Shown here one piece after another: positions 1 to 9,471 of a stretch of 64,000 bases of DNA. The notes beneath the pieces are model-generated. The model was not told the DNA's origin, did no database searches, and saw only the letters and a list, made by a program, of their open reading frames with translations. The stretch is from Candidatus Roseilinea sp. (GTDB lineage Bacteria > Chloroflexota > Anaerolineae > J036 > Brachytrichaceae): NCBI GenBank assembly GCA_026003755.1, contig BPHV01000002.1, positions 1-64,000 on the forward strand. Reading direction: 5' to 3'. Each line of letters opens with the position of its first letter. Within the stretch, counting starts at the first letter, position 1. The position numbers and the translations under genes were made by a program.

Positions 1-1591
1 GGACGCGGCCGGGACCGATCTCCGCACCAGCGGGGAAGCAGACGCGGGAGGTGGAGGCCGGAGCATCGTCAAGGCACCAGCCGGCGAGAGTGGCGGTGTA
101 TGAGCCGAGGTTGACCAGGGCGGCTGCTTCGCCGCTCCCAGAGTAATTGACAGGGGCCAGCGCATAGAGGCGGACGGCAGGAAGGACGGGCGCGCTCCAG
201 GAGGCGGTTGCGATCCCGCCGCTCGACTCGGTTGCAGTTGCGACGAGGGCCGGCGTGCCGGAGAGGGCTGCCCCAGCCCGCAGCGCGACCGTGATGAGGA
301 TGGACGCGCCAGGTGGGAGGTCGCCCACATCCCAGCGGAGGAGGCCTGGCGCGGGCCGGCTGAAGGGTAAAGGCGCGGTCTGTGTGATGAAATCTACTTC
401 TGCCGGCAGCGCGTCGGTGAGGACAACAGCGGAAGCGGTCAGGTCGCCCGTGTTGCCCAGGGTGAGGACAGCGCTGAAGGCCGCGCCGGCCAGGATGACC
501 GGCGGGCCGCTGCGGGCCAGCGTCAGCGCCGGCGCCGCGGGCTGAATTTGGGTGACGGCCCAGGCGATGTTGTTGGTTGTTGTCACCTCCGGCGTGGCGG
601 TGGTAGCCTCGGCAGTATTGGTGATGACCGCTGTCCCTGGCGTCTCCGTGACCTGCGCGGTGATGGTGATGAGGGCGGCAGTCGCGGCAGGGGGGAGGTT
701 GCCCACCTCCCAGACCAGCGTGGCGAGGCCGGGCTGAGTGAAAGTGTAGGGTGAGGTCTGAGCCACGAAGGCCAGTTCTGCCGGAAGCGTGTCGGTGAGG
801 CGGACAGCGGCAGCGGTGAGCGAGTCAGCGTTCCGCACCAGCAGGGTGTAGGTCACCAGTCCGCCGGGGCGGGCTGTCGCAGGCGCGGATTTCTCCACCA
901 CCAGGTCGGCACGGGAGGCGGAGTTGCGGGCTTTCGGCGTCCCGTTGATAGGGTTACCCATGGCGTCCAGGCCGTTGCGGGTAAGGCCGTCGTTGGAGGC
1001 CCAGTTGGCGTCGGTATCAGGTGCGGCGGGGTCTATGCGCTCCATGGAGCGATAGCCTGCTCCGCCAGAGCCGGCGGGCCATGCGCCCCCGTTGCTATTG
1101 GCGATGTCTATGACCTGGCCCAGAGGAGTGGTGAGGGTGAGGATTTCGCCAGAGTTGCTCAGGCCGGAGCCGAAATTGCCGACCCAATCGGCAGGTGTGT
1201 CGGAGATGACCTGGTCGGTGCCCCGTTCGATGAGGTAGTAGCCGAAGACCGGGATGGTCCCGCTGAGGGTGATGCTGGGCCCACCGTCGGAGGAGACAAG
1301 CTGCCAGCCGTCCAGGGAGATGGGCTGGTCGGTGGTGTTGTAGAGTTCAATCCACTCGTGGGCAGCGTTGGCAGCAGTGCCGCCCCAGGCCACTTCGCTG
1401 ATGACGACGGCGCCCGCGGAGGTGTGAGCGCCGGCTCTCCCAAGCTGGGAGCCCGAGGGCCTAGGAAGCTGAAGCAGCGCTTCTTCCTCTTGTCCTTCAG
1501 CCTGGCCAAGGGTGAGGAGAATTAAAGCCAAGAAGACCAAGTTCAGGCAAAGGGCGAGGGAGATTGTGTGATGCGATCGGATAGTGATCAT
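1..1591 (-). CDS. Secreted lamin-tail / DUF11-repeat surface protein (3' end outside window)
   Basis: Partial: 530 codons are visible and the C-terminus lies beyond base 1. The start ATG at 1591 is preceded by AGGAGG six bases upstream. Residues 1-35 form a signal peptide (basic start, then a Leu-rich core ending near GQAEG). Next is a lamin-tail (LTD) domain beginning VVISEVAWGGTAANAAHEWI, then two DUF11-type repeats (one with LVVEKSAPATARPGGLVTYT and LTDTLPAELAF) and the start of what looks like a second LTD-like fold (ALVNLGSYTATLAGWCLDD). LTD and DUF11 are extracellular beta-sandwich modules of secreted or cell-wall proteins; the ligand is unknown. Domain order and the signal peptide are read directly; a structural or adhesive role is inference. 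Confidence 0.85.
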   Translation of the reverse strand, partial: MITIRSHHTISLALCLNLVFLALILLTLGQAEGQEEEALLQLPRPSGSQLGRAGAHTSAGAVVISEVAWGGTAANAAHEWIELYNTTDQPISLDGWQLVSSDGGPSITLSGTIPVFGYYLIERGTDQVISDTPADWVGNFGSGLSNSGEILTLTTPLGQVIDIANSNGGAWPAGSGGAGYRSMERIDPAAPDTDANWASNDGLTRNGLDAMGNPINGTPKARNSASRADLVVEKSAPATARPGGLVTYTLLVRNADSLTAAAVRLTDTLPAELAFVAQTSPYTFTQPGLATLVWEVGNLPPAATAALITITAQVTETPGTAVITNTAEATTATPEVTTTNNIAWAVTQIQPAAPALTLARSGPPVILAGAAFSAVLTLGNTGDLTASAVVLTDALPAEVDFITQTAPLPFSRPAPGLLRWDVGDLPPGASILITVALRAGAALSGTPALVATATESSGGIATASWSAPVLPAVRLYALAPVNYSGSGEAAALVNLGSYTATLAGWCLDDAPASTSRVCFPAGAEIGPGRV

Positions 1592-1880
1592 CCATTGCCT
1601 CCTGAAAAGCCGCGCCTGCAACGACTTTGTCCTTCACGGCTTCACGCATTCAACCCCATCCCCGCCAGGCGCTTGACCCGGGGTTTACGCGTCAGAAATT
1701 GTAAGGTGTTACGCGGCGCAAGCCAAGACCGTGAGCAGGAAGCCATCGCTGCGTGCTGTGCGCAGGCGTCACACACTCGCCCCTGCGCCTCCGGCGTTGG
1801 CGCGCGTTTCGCGCATCGGGGCCGCCCACGACGGCGATGACTGTCCCGCTCATGCGCTTTTCAGCCGGCAGGCGCGGCGC
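1592..1880. other. Intergenic region between divergent genes
   Basis: About 290 bases with no credible coding frame. Apparent open frames here are Arg/Pro-rich and lack ribosome sites. It holds the putative promoter of the surface protein (1698-1726) and, at its right edge, the -10 element of the amidohydrolase. I see no RNA gene or repeat. Confidence 0.5.
1698..1726 (-). promoter_or_regulatory. Putative sigma70-type promoter for the LTD/DUF11 protein
   Basis: On the minus strand TTGGCT (1726-1721), a 17-base spacer and TACAAT (1703-1698). Transcription would start about 100 bases before the ATG at 1591, leaving a leader that contains the AGGAGG ribosome site. Confidence 0.45.
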
Positions 1881-1886
1881 TAGAAT
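1881..1886 (+). promoter_or_regulatory. -10 element TAGAAT, leaderless-type
   Basis: TAGAAT ends 7 bases before ATG 1894, so transcription would begin at or just before the start codon. The same geometry recurs at many other genes in the window. Confidence 0.5.
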
Positions 1887-1893
1887 GTTTGCC

Positions 1894-3142
1894 ATGAGCG
1901 CTCTCGACCCTAAACGCACCATCCAAGAATTGCAGGAGCTGCGCGCGTTGACCAGCGATCCCAACACCGGCGGCGCGATGCGCGTGGCGTGGACCGACAC
2001 CTGGTTGAAAGCGCGCGATTGGCTGCGCGAAAAGGCCAGCGGAATGCCCCTCGAAATTCACAACGACGAAGCCGGCAACACCTGGTACACCTTGCCCGGC
2101 AAAAGCAAAAAAGCGCTGCTGATCGGTGGGCACATGGACAGCGTGCCGAACGGCGGTTGGCTGGACGGCTGCCTGAATGTGCTGGCCGGCCTAGAGGTGC
2201 TGCGCCGCATCAACGACCAGTATCAGGGTAAGCCACCGGTCACTGTGCGGCTGGTGGACTGGGCCGATGAAGAGGGGGCACGCTTTGGACGGAGCCTGCT
2301 CGGCTCCAGCGCCTGCAGCGGCCACGCTACTCCCAACGAAGACCGCAACCGCACCGACAAAGACGGCATCCGGCTCGAAGACGCCCTGCGGCGCTGCGGC
2401 GTGGACATTGACCAAATGGGCAAGAGCCGCAAGGAACTGAAGAACGCCGCAGCCTACCTCGAGCTGCACATCGAGCAAGGGCCGGTGCTGGAAAGCCTCA
2501 AGCTCCCCTTGGGCGCCGTGCTCGGCACGTTCGGCGTCGAGCGCCACGCCATCAAGTTCATCGGCCAGGCCGCGCACTCCGGCAGCACGCCGATGGACAA
2601 GCGACGCGACGCGCTGGCTGCCGCTGCCAAGCTGGCGCTGGAGATCCGGCCAATTGCCAACAAATACGGCGGCGTGTGCACCGTCGGCAGTTGCATCACC
2701 AAGCCCGGCATCGTCACCGCCGTCGTCGGCGAATGCGACATCACCTTGGACCAGCGCAACCTGAGCGCCGGCAAGCTGGCGCGCATGTACAACGATGCCG
2801 TCAAAGCCAGCAAGCGCTTTGCCAAAGAAGAGAAGTGCGAGGTGCACTGGAGCCGCATCTGGAACATCGAGCCGATCCTTTTCAACAAGGACCTGATCAA
2901 GATGTGCTACGACAGTTGCGTCGAAGTGGCCGGCAAGGCGCACAAGCTTCCCAGCGGCCCCCTGCACGATGCCGCCGAGGTCGCGCGCGCCGGTGTGCCC
3001 ACTGTGATGATGTTCGTGCAGAGCTTGCGCGGCATCCTCCCACAACCCCATCGAGGACACCAAGATCGAGCATGTCGAGATGAGCGTGCGCGCGCTGGAC
3101 CGGCTGGCCGACAAGGCCATGGCGTGGATTCAGCGCGGGTGA
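1894..3142 (+). CDS. M20-type hydantoinase/carbamoylase amidohydrolase (frameshifted near 3037)
   Basis: Zn-dependent amidase of the N-carbamoyl-amino-acid hydrolase / allantoate amidohydrolase family, about 415 residues once the frame is repaired. Visible motifs: GGHMDSVPNGGWLDG (metal ligands), DEEGARFGRSLLGS, LELHIEQGPVLE, GQAAHSGSTPMDKRRDA and PSGPLHDAAEVA. The reading frame breaks in the conserved GISHNP motif: one extra C at 3036-3037 gives GILPQP instead of GISHNPIEDTKIEHVEM, and removing it restores a normal C-terminus ending at TGA 3140-3142. ATG 1885 is an alternative start; 1894 is preferred because TAGAAT lies 7 bases before it. Substrate is not determinable. Converges on asnS. 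Confidence 0.82.
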
Positions 3143-3238
3143 TCGGCACACACGGTAAACAGCGCACGAAGCCCGCAGGCCGCTGGGATGGCTATCCTCG
3201 GCGGCCTGCGCGTTTGGCGCGACCAGCCTCCGGCCCGC

Positions 3239-4621
<1,383 letters not shown>

Positions 4622-4628
4622 AGCCGCG

Positions 4629-4634
4629 ATTCTA
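4629..4634 (-). promoter_or_regulatory. -10 element TAGAAT of asnS, leaderless-type
   Basis: Minus-strand TAGAAT separated by exactly 7 bases from the asnS ATG at 4621. No Shine-Dalgarno sequence is present. Confidence 0.55.
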
Positions 4635-4722
4635 TACGTGCGCGAGTTCGGCGCAGACCGCCTGACCGAGCGGGGCGCTTACCCGCCGGCAGGTGTGCCT
4701 TTTGCGGGCCTGGCGCGCCTAC

Positions 4723-7296
4723 TCACACCACCCGCGCAACGCTACCCCGCGGGGTCTTGCGCACTTCGATCTGCGCGGGGAAGGCGTCCTTCAGCTCGTC
4801 AATGTGGGTGATGACGAAGATGCGCTCGAAGTCATCCTCGATCGCTCTGATGGCTTCGATCAGTCGCTCGCGCCCTTGGGCGTCCTGGGTGCCGAAGCCT
4901 TCGTCTATGAACAGCGTCTGCAGCCGGGCGTTGGCGCGGTGGGCCAGCAGCCGGCTCAGCGCAATGCGAATGGCAAAGTTCACCCGAAAGGCCTCGCCGC
5001 CGCTGAACATCTCGTAGGCGCGCTCGCCCAGTTCGTCGCTAATGCGAATTTCGAGCGTCTCGCTGGTCTCGCCTTTTTGCGTCAGCCGCTGCGTCTCGAA
5101 GCGCACATTCATCCGGCCATTGGTCATGCGGCCCAGCAGGGCATTGGCCGCAGCCTCCAGCTCCGGCAGCACGCTCTCGATGATCATGGCCGGCACGCCG
5201 TTCTTGCCAAAAGCGGCGCGCAGTTCCTCAAAGAGGGCTTGTTGCTTCTTGCAAGCGGCCAGTTCGGCGGCCAGCCGGTCGCGCACGCCGCGCATGGCCC
5301 GCGCCGACTGCACGCGCTGATTGGCTTCGCCCACCCTGCGTTGCGCGCGTAAGAAATCGTCGCGGGCACGCTCCAACGTCGCCCGCGCCTGTGGTTCGCG
5401 TTGTAGCGCGCGCTCGCAATCGGCAAGCGCGGTTTGCAGTTCTGCGCGCGCTTTCTCTTCCCCGGCGCGTTGTTCCCGCAGCGTGGCCTCGCGTAGGTCG
5501 AGCGCGCTCAGGGCGCGCTGCTCGCTTTCGATGGCGATCTCGGCGCGGTCGAGCTGCGCCTTGCGCTCGGCATAGGGCGCCAGGCGCGTCTGAATCTCTT
5601 GGCGCAACCGGTTGTGCGCCGCAGCGTCGTAGCCCAACTCGGCAAGCTCCTGCGTCACTTCCGCCAAGGCGCGATGCGCGTCGCGCGCGTAGTCGCGCTG
5701 CTCCAGCCGCGCGGTCAGCTCATCTACGTTTGCTTGGGCCGCCGGCAGTTGCGCCTCCGCTTCTCGGGCGCGCGCGATGCGATCGGCTAACGCGGCGTGC
5801 TCGCGCTGGAGGGCCGGAAGTTCACGCAGCGCGTGGTCCAGCGCGGCAATCTGCGCTTCGAGTTCGGCGCGTTGCTCGTTGAGCTGCTTGACCAGCGATT
5901 CGTTGGCGCGGTAGGCATCGCCGCGTTCCTTGCCGCGCGCTTGCCACTCCGCCAGCAGGCGCGCGCGATCTTCCTCAGACAGCTCGCGTCCACAAGTCGG
6001 ACAGATCGCCCCCACCTGGCTGAGCGCGTCAATGCGCGCCTTGAGTTCGCGCATTTCTTGGCGCAGGGTTTCGTTCTGCGCCCGCGCGGCGCCCTGACGC
6101 TCGCGCGCCTCGCTCAGTTGAATCTGGCGTTCTTCGCGCTCGCGTTGGTGGGCCATCAGGCGATCCAGTTGTTCACTCACTGCGCGCTGCTTCGCCTCCA
6201 GCGACGGGTCGGCGGCCAATTCGCGCAGCTCGTTCAGCCGCCGACGCGCATCGGCCAGTTCGCGTTCGAGGGCATGGCGCGCCTCGGCGATGCGGCGTTC
6301 GGCGGCGTATTTGCGCTCGTTCAGCCCGGCCATGCTGGCCAGCTTCAGGTTGAGCGCCTCGTTCAGCGCGCGCGCCTGCTCCAGCTCGGCGAAACCGCGC
6401 TCAATCGCTTCGCGCTGGCTCAGCGCGCTCTGATACTGCTGGATCAGCCCTTGATGCCGATCGCGCTCGGCGCGCAGTTTGTCGCATTCGGCCTGCAGGC
6501 CGCGCAGGCGGGCCTCGACCTGCGCCTGCTGCGCGCGCAGCGTCCGAGCGCGTTCGCGCTGGCGCTCGATCTCGGTCATGTCCGCCTCGGCCTGCTGCAG
6601 GACGCGTTCCGCCTCTTGCGCGACGGTCTGCGCTTCGCGCAGCGCGCGCTCGTATTCGGGCAGTCGGGCGATCTCGGCCTCGGCCTGGTCGAGTTCGGCC
6701 TTGAGCTTGAGTTGCTCGCCTTCTAACGCGGCGAGGCGATCCCTGGCGCGCGCCTCGTAGGCTTGCCAAATGTCCAGGTTGAGAATTTCACTCAACACGG
6801 CTTTGCGCTGGGCCGGCGGCTTCAGCGTAAATTCGTCGGCGCGCCCCTGCTTGAGGTACGCCGAGTTGATGAACGTCTCGTACGTCAGATTGAGCGTGCG
6901 GATGATCTTCTCTTGCGTGTCGGCGATGCGCGCTTCGGTGAGCATGGTCCAGCCGTTATCGGCAGTCTTCACAAAGAAGTCCAGCGTGCCGCTAGAGGTC
7001 GGCGCTTTGCCTCTGGCGGCTTTGCCGATCTTGCGCGTGCGCACCACCTGGTAGACATGCCGGCCCTCGCTGAAGGTGAGGGCGACGCGCATCTCGGTCG
7101 CGCCCTGGTGGATCAGCTCATCGTCGCGCTTGGCGCGGGCCTGGCCCCAGAGCGCCCAGGTGATCGCATCGAGCAGCGTGCTCTTGCCGGCGCCATTCTC
7201 GCCGGTGAGCACTGCGACGTGCAACCCGCTGAAGTCCAGCGGCTCCATGTCGCGGTAGGCCATGAAGTTCTTCAGTTCGAGTTTGAGCGGGATCAT
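4723..7296 (-). CDS. SbcC/Rad50-family ATPase with zinc hook
   Basis: SMC-like DNA double-strand-break repair ATPase, 857 residues. Walker A GENGAGKST at 32-40; two long coiled-coil arms rich in Arg/Glu/Ala/Leu; a zinc hook CPTC (Cys432 and Cys435) at the apex; an ABC signature within EMFSGGEAFRVNFAIRIALS; Walker B in LQTLFIDEGFGTQD. This is the usual Rad50/SbcC order. Its ATG overlaps the stop of the upstream phosphodiesterase by 4 bases (ATGA), so the two are translationally coupled. In known systems the ATPase works with an Mre11/SbcD nuclease; here the partner position holds a small YfcE/MJ0936-like phosphodiesterase instead. Confidence 0.92.
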   Translation of the reverse strand: MIPLKLELKNFMAYRDMEPLDFSGLHVAVLTGENGAGKSTLLDAITWALWGQARAKRDDELIHQGATEMRVALTFSEGRHVYQVVRTRKIGKAARGKAPTSSGTLDFFVKTADNGWTMLTEARIADTQEKIIRTLNLTYETFINSAYLKQGRADEFTLKPPAQRKAVLSEILNLDIWQAYEARARDRLAALEGEQLKLKAELDQAEAEIARLPEYERALREAQTVAQEAERVLQQAEADMTEIERQRERARTLRAQQAQVEARLRGLQAECDKLRAERDRHQGLIQQYQSALSQREAIERGFAELEQARALNEALNLKLASMAGLNERKYAAERRIAEARHALERELADARRRLNELRELAADPSLEAKQRAVSEQLDRLMAHQREREERQIQLSEARERQGAARAQNETLRQEMRELKARIDALSQVGAICPTCGRELSEEDRARLLAEWQARGKERGDAYRANESLVKQLNEQRAELEAQIAALDHALRELPALQREHAALADRIARAREAEAQLPAAQANVDELTARLEQRDYARDAHRALAEVTQELAELGYDAAAHNRLRQEIQTRLAPYAERKAQLDRAEIAIESEQRALSALDLREATLREQRAGEEKARAELQTALADCERALQREPQARATLERARDDFLRAQRRVGEANQRVQSARAMRGVRDRLAAELAACKKQQALFEELRAAFGKNGVPAMIIESVLPELEAAANALLGRMTNGRMNVRFETQRLTQKGETSETLEIRISDELGERAYEMFSGGEAFRVNFAIRIALSRLLAHRANARLQTLFIDEGFGTQDAQGRERLIEAIRAIEDDFERIFVITHIDELKDAFPAQIEVRKTPRGSVARVV

Positions 7297-7958
7297 GGCA
7301 AATTCCGCATCGGTTCCTCAGCGTCAGGCGTTGTGAGCGCGTCGAGCGCCTGCCATTCGTAGTCCACGCGCCCATCCTCGTGCAAGGTCAGCCGTCCGAT
7401 GCGCGGCGACTCTTTGGAGCGCAGCTCCGCCGAGGCAGAGATGGCGCCGGGGTTGAAATATAACGCGCCGCCCCGCTGCACGGCGCAGCTCATATGCGAG
7501 TGTCCGAACACGACCACGGTCGCTTCGGGGGGCTTCAGGCGCGCCAGCCGGGCGATCAATTTTTGGTTGATGTGGGCGAGCGCGTGTCGTCCACCGATGC
7601 CGGTTAATTTGTCGAGCACGGAGTGGGCGAAGCTGATGTGGCCATGCGTCATCCAGATGACGTGCCGACCCGCGCGCAGCATCACGCACAGCGGCAGGTC
7701 TTGGTCGTGCAGGCCGGTGCTGAACTGCCAGTGCAAGTTGCCGCGCACGGCGTACGTGGGCGCGATGGCTTGCAGCGGCGGCAGGATATCCGGCGTCTCC
7801 AGATCGCCCGCATGCAAGATGACATCGCTGCCGCGCAGCAGCTCATACACCTGCGGCGGCATTGCGTTCAACCGGTGTGGGATGTGCGTATCGGCCAATA
7901 TGCCAATGCGCCGGCAACCATTCAGCTCGATCGGTGGCGGACGAAGTGCATCGTTCAC
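7293..7958 (-). CDS. YfcE/MJ0936-like metallophosphoesterase
   Basis: Calcineurin-like phosphoesterase, about 221 residues from GTG 7958; an earlier TTG at 8009 is also in frame. All metal-binding blocks are visible: LADTHIP, HAGDLE, RGNLHWQ, WMTHGHISF and GHSHMS, ending in NPGAISASAE. Size and motifs match small YfcE-type phosphodiesterases rather than the longer SbcD/Mre11 nucleases with a capping domain. It precedes the SbcC-like ATPase with an ATGA overlap, which suggests a joint function. Divergent from trpC. The start is uncertain because there is no clear ribosome site. Family assignment is secure; a nuclease role is inference. Confidence 0.85.
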   Translation of the reverse strand: MNDALRPPPIELNGCRRIGILADTHIPHRLNAMPPQVYELLRGSDVILHAGDLETPDILPPLQAIAPTYAVRGNLHWQFSTGLHDQDLPLCVMLRAGRHVIWMTHGHISFAHSVLDKLTGIGGRHALAHINQKLIARLARLKPPEATVVVFGHSHMSCAVQRGGALYFNPGAISASAELRSKESPRIGRLTLHEDGRVDYEWQALDALTTPDAEEPMRNLP

Positions 7959-8011
7959 GGTTCGACGCGCGATGTTACCATTGCCGACATATCGCCCGTT
8001 CAGACGCAATC

Positions 8012-8875
8012 ATGATGCATCGCGACAATCGCTCGATCCTGGAGACCATCATCGAACACAAGCGGAATGACGAACTGCCTCAACGCAAACGTCAGATGCC
8101 GCTGGCCGAAGTGCGTCGCCTAGCCGAAACCGCCGGCGCGCCCACGCGCGACTTCGCCGCGGCGCTGCGCCGAGCCGATGGGCGGGTCGCGCTCATCGCC
8201 GAGATCAAACGCGCTTCGCCTTCCAAAGGGGAACTGGCGCGAGGCGCGTTTCGGCCAGAGGCGCTGGCGCGCATCTATGCCACCCACGGCGCATCGGCCA
8301 TCAGTGTGTTGACCGATGAACGCTTCTTCAAAGGGTCGCTGGATCATCTGCGGGAGGTGCGCGCTGTGGTCAATGTGCCGCTGTTGCGTAAAGACTTCAT
8401 CCTCGATCCCTATCAGGTCTATGAGGCGCGCGCAGCCGGCGCCGATGCGGTGCTGTTGATCGCTGCCGCGCTCGATGACGCTGCGCTGCGCGACCTGTTC
8501 GCGCTCGCGTGCGAACTCGGCTTGACGCCGCTGGTCGAAGTGCATGACGAGCATGAGACCGACCGCGCGCTGGCCGTCGGCGCGCGCGCGATCGGCGTCA
8601 ACAACCGCGACCTGCGCACCTTCGCCACCGACATTGAGACCACGGCGCGATGTGCGGCGCGCATCCTCGGCGCCGGCCCGCAAGCGGACGGTTGCACAAT
8701 TGTCTCCGAGAGCGGCATCTTCACCGCCGACGACGTTGCGCGCGTCGCCGCCCTGGGCGCACAGGCGATCCTGGTCGGCGAATCCATCATCACGTCGGAC
8801 GATGTGGCGGCGCAGGTGCAGATGCTGTCGGGCGTGGTCAGACCGGCCGCCCGGCACGGCGACCGGCCCGCTTAA
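8012..8875 (+). CDS. trpC: Indole-3-glycerol phosphate synthase
   Basis: Fourth step of tryptophan synthesis from chorismate: CdRP to indole-3-glycerol phosphate. 287-residue TIM barrel. Diagnostic segments: IAEIKRASPSKGELA (catalytic Lys and phosphate binding), ISVLTDERFFKGSL, VPLLRKDFILDPYQVYEARA, ADAVLLIAAAL, LVEVHDEHE, IGVNNRDLRTF, SESGIFTADDV and AILVGESII. Two adjacent ATGs (8012 and 8015) are possible starts. No other trp gene is in the window. Its stop lies 3 bases from the end of the convergent mscL. Confidence 0.95.
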   Translation: MMHRDNRSILETIIEHKRNDELPQRKRQMPLAEVRRLAETAGAPTRDFAAALRRADGRVALIAEIKRASPSKGELARGAFRPEALARIYATHGASAISVLTDERFFKGSLDHLREVRAVVNVPLLRKDFILDPYQVYEARAAGADAVLLIAAALDDAALRDLFALACELGLTPLVEVHDEHETDRALAVGARAIGVNNRDLRTFATDIETTARCAARILGAGPQADGCTIVSESGIFTADDVARVAALGAQAILVGESIITSDDVAAQVQMLSGVVRPAARHGDRPA

Positions 8876-8878
8876 GGC

Positions 8879-9286
8879 TCACTCCTTCTTGAGCAGGTCG
8901 CGAATTTCGGTGAGCAGCTTGACTTCCGCCGGCGGCTCGGCAGGCGGCGGGGCCGGCCGCTTGTAAATCTTGTTCGCTGCGCGCACGAGAAAGAACATCG
9001 CAACGGCGATGACCAGGAAGTTGATCACCGTCTGGAGAAAGCGTCCCCAGGCGATCACCGGCGCGTCGGCCGCCTGCGCAGCGGCTAGCGAGACGTACTG
9101 CTTCCCATCGAGCGCAATGAACAAATTGGAGAAGTTGACGCCCCCCAGGATGAGGCCGATGGGGGGCATGAAGATGTCGTTGACGAGTGAGTTCACAATC
9201 GCCCCGAACGCAGCCCCCATGACCAAACCGACGGCCAAATCCACAACGTTGCCGCGGGCGATAAACTCTCGGAACTCTTTCCACAC
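8879..9286 (-). CDS. mscL: Large-conductance mechanosensitive channel MscL
   Basis: Homopentameric membrane channel that opens under membrane tension during osmotic downshock. 135 residues. N-terminal amphipathic helix (WKEFREFIARGNVVDLAVG), TM1 GLVMGAAFGAIVNSLVNDIF, a periplasmic loop, TM2 VINFLVIAVAMFFLVRAANK and a cytoplasmic C-terminal helix ending LLTEIRDLLKKE. The start is GTG 9286, with AGGAGGGGAAG upstream. The periplasmic loop contains an Ala-rich stretch (SLAAAQAADAP). Convergent with trpC. Confidence 0.95.
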   Translation of the reverse strand: MWKEFREFIARGNVVDLAVGLVMGAAFGAIVNSLVNDIFMPPIGLILGGVNFSNLFIALDGKQYVSLAAAQAADAPVIAWGRFLQTVINFLVIAVAMFFLVRAANKIYKRPAPPPAEPPAEVKLLTEIRDLLKKE

Positions 9287-9342
9287 AGTGCGCCTTCCCC
9301 TCCTGGTTCAATGTCGTCTGCACGCTCACCGAATCCGGGCGT

Positions 9343-9348
9343 GTTATA
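9343..9348 (-). promoter_or_regulatory. Putative -10 element TATAAC of mscL
   Basis: Minus-strand TATAAC about 57 bases before the mscL GTG; the resulting leader contains the AGGAGGGG ribosome site. No good -35 is visible. Confidence 0.35.
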
Positions 9349-9414
9349 CCATTGCCAGGCGGTTGGAACGGGCCGCGTGGCGCGGTCCGAGGCTTTGCAC
9401 CTCTCGCGCTGTTC

Positions 9415-9420
9415 TATAAT
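9415..9420 (+). promoter_or_regulatory. -10 element TATAAT upstream of dnaN
   Basis: A consensus TATAAT 51 bases before the dnaN ATG. The predicted transcription start (about 9427) falls immediately before the palindrome at 9431-9446. Confidence 0.5.
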
Positions 9421-9430
9421 TTTGTGCTTG

Positions 9431-9446
9431 CACCTGCATGCAGGTG
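9431..9446. promoter_or_regulatory. Perfect 16-bp palindrome in the dnaN leader
   Basis: CACCTGCATGCAGGTG is its own reverse complement and sits at about +4 to +20 relative to the predicted dnaN transcription start, ahead of the ribosome site AAGGA (9460-9464). The position suits a repressor operator or a leader hairpin. The binding factor is unknown. Confidence 0.45.
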
Positions 9447-9471
9447 TGCATCCCTACACAAGGAAGCATGA

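Noticed and set aside
1753-1893. Longer N-terminus for the amidohydrolase
   Set aside because: The in-frame upstream stretch is Arg/Pro-rich, overlaps the -10 element and is absent from the family; the start at 1894 fits better.
2191-3120. 309-codon minus-strand frame across the amidohydrolase
   Set aside because: Antisense shadow of a clearly identified gene; no ribosome site or recognisable domain.
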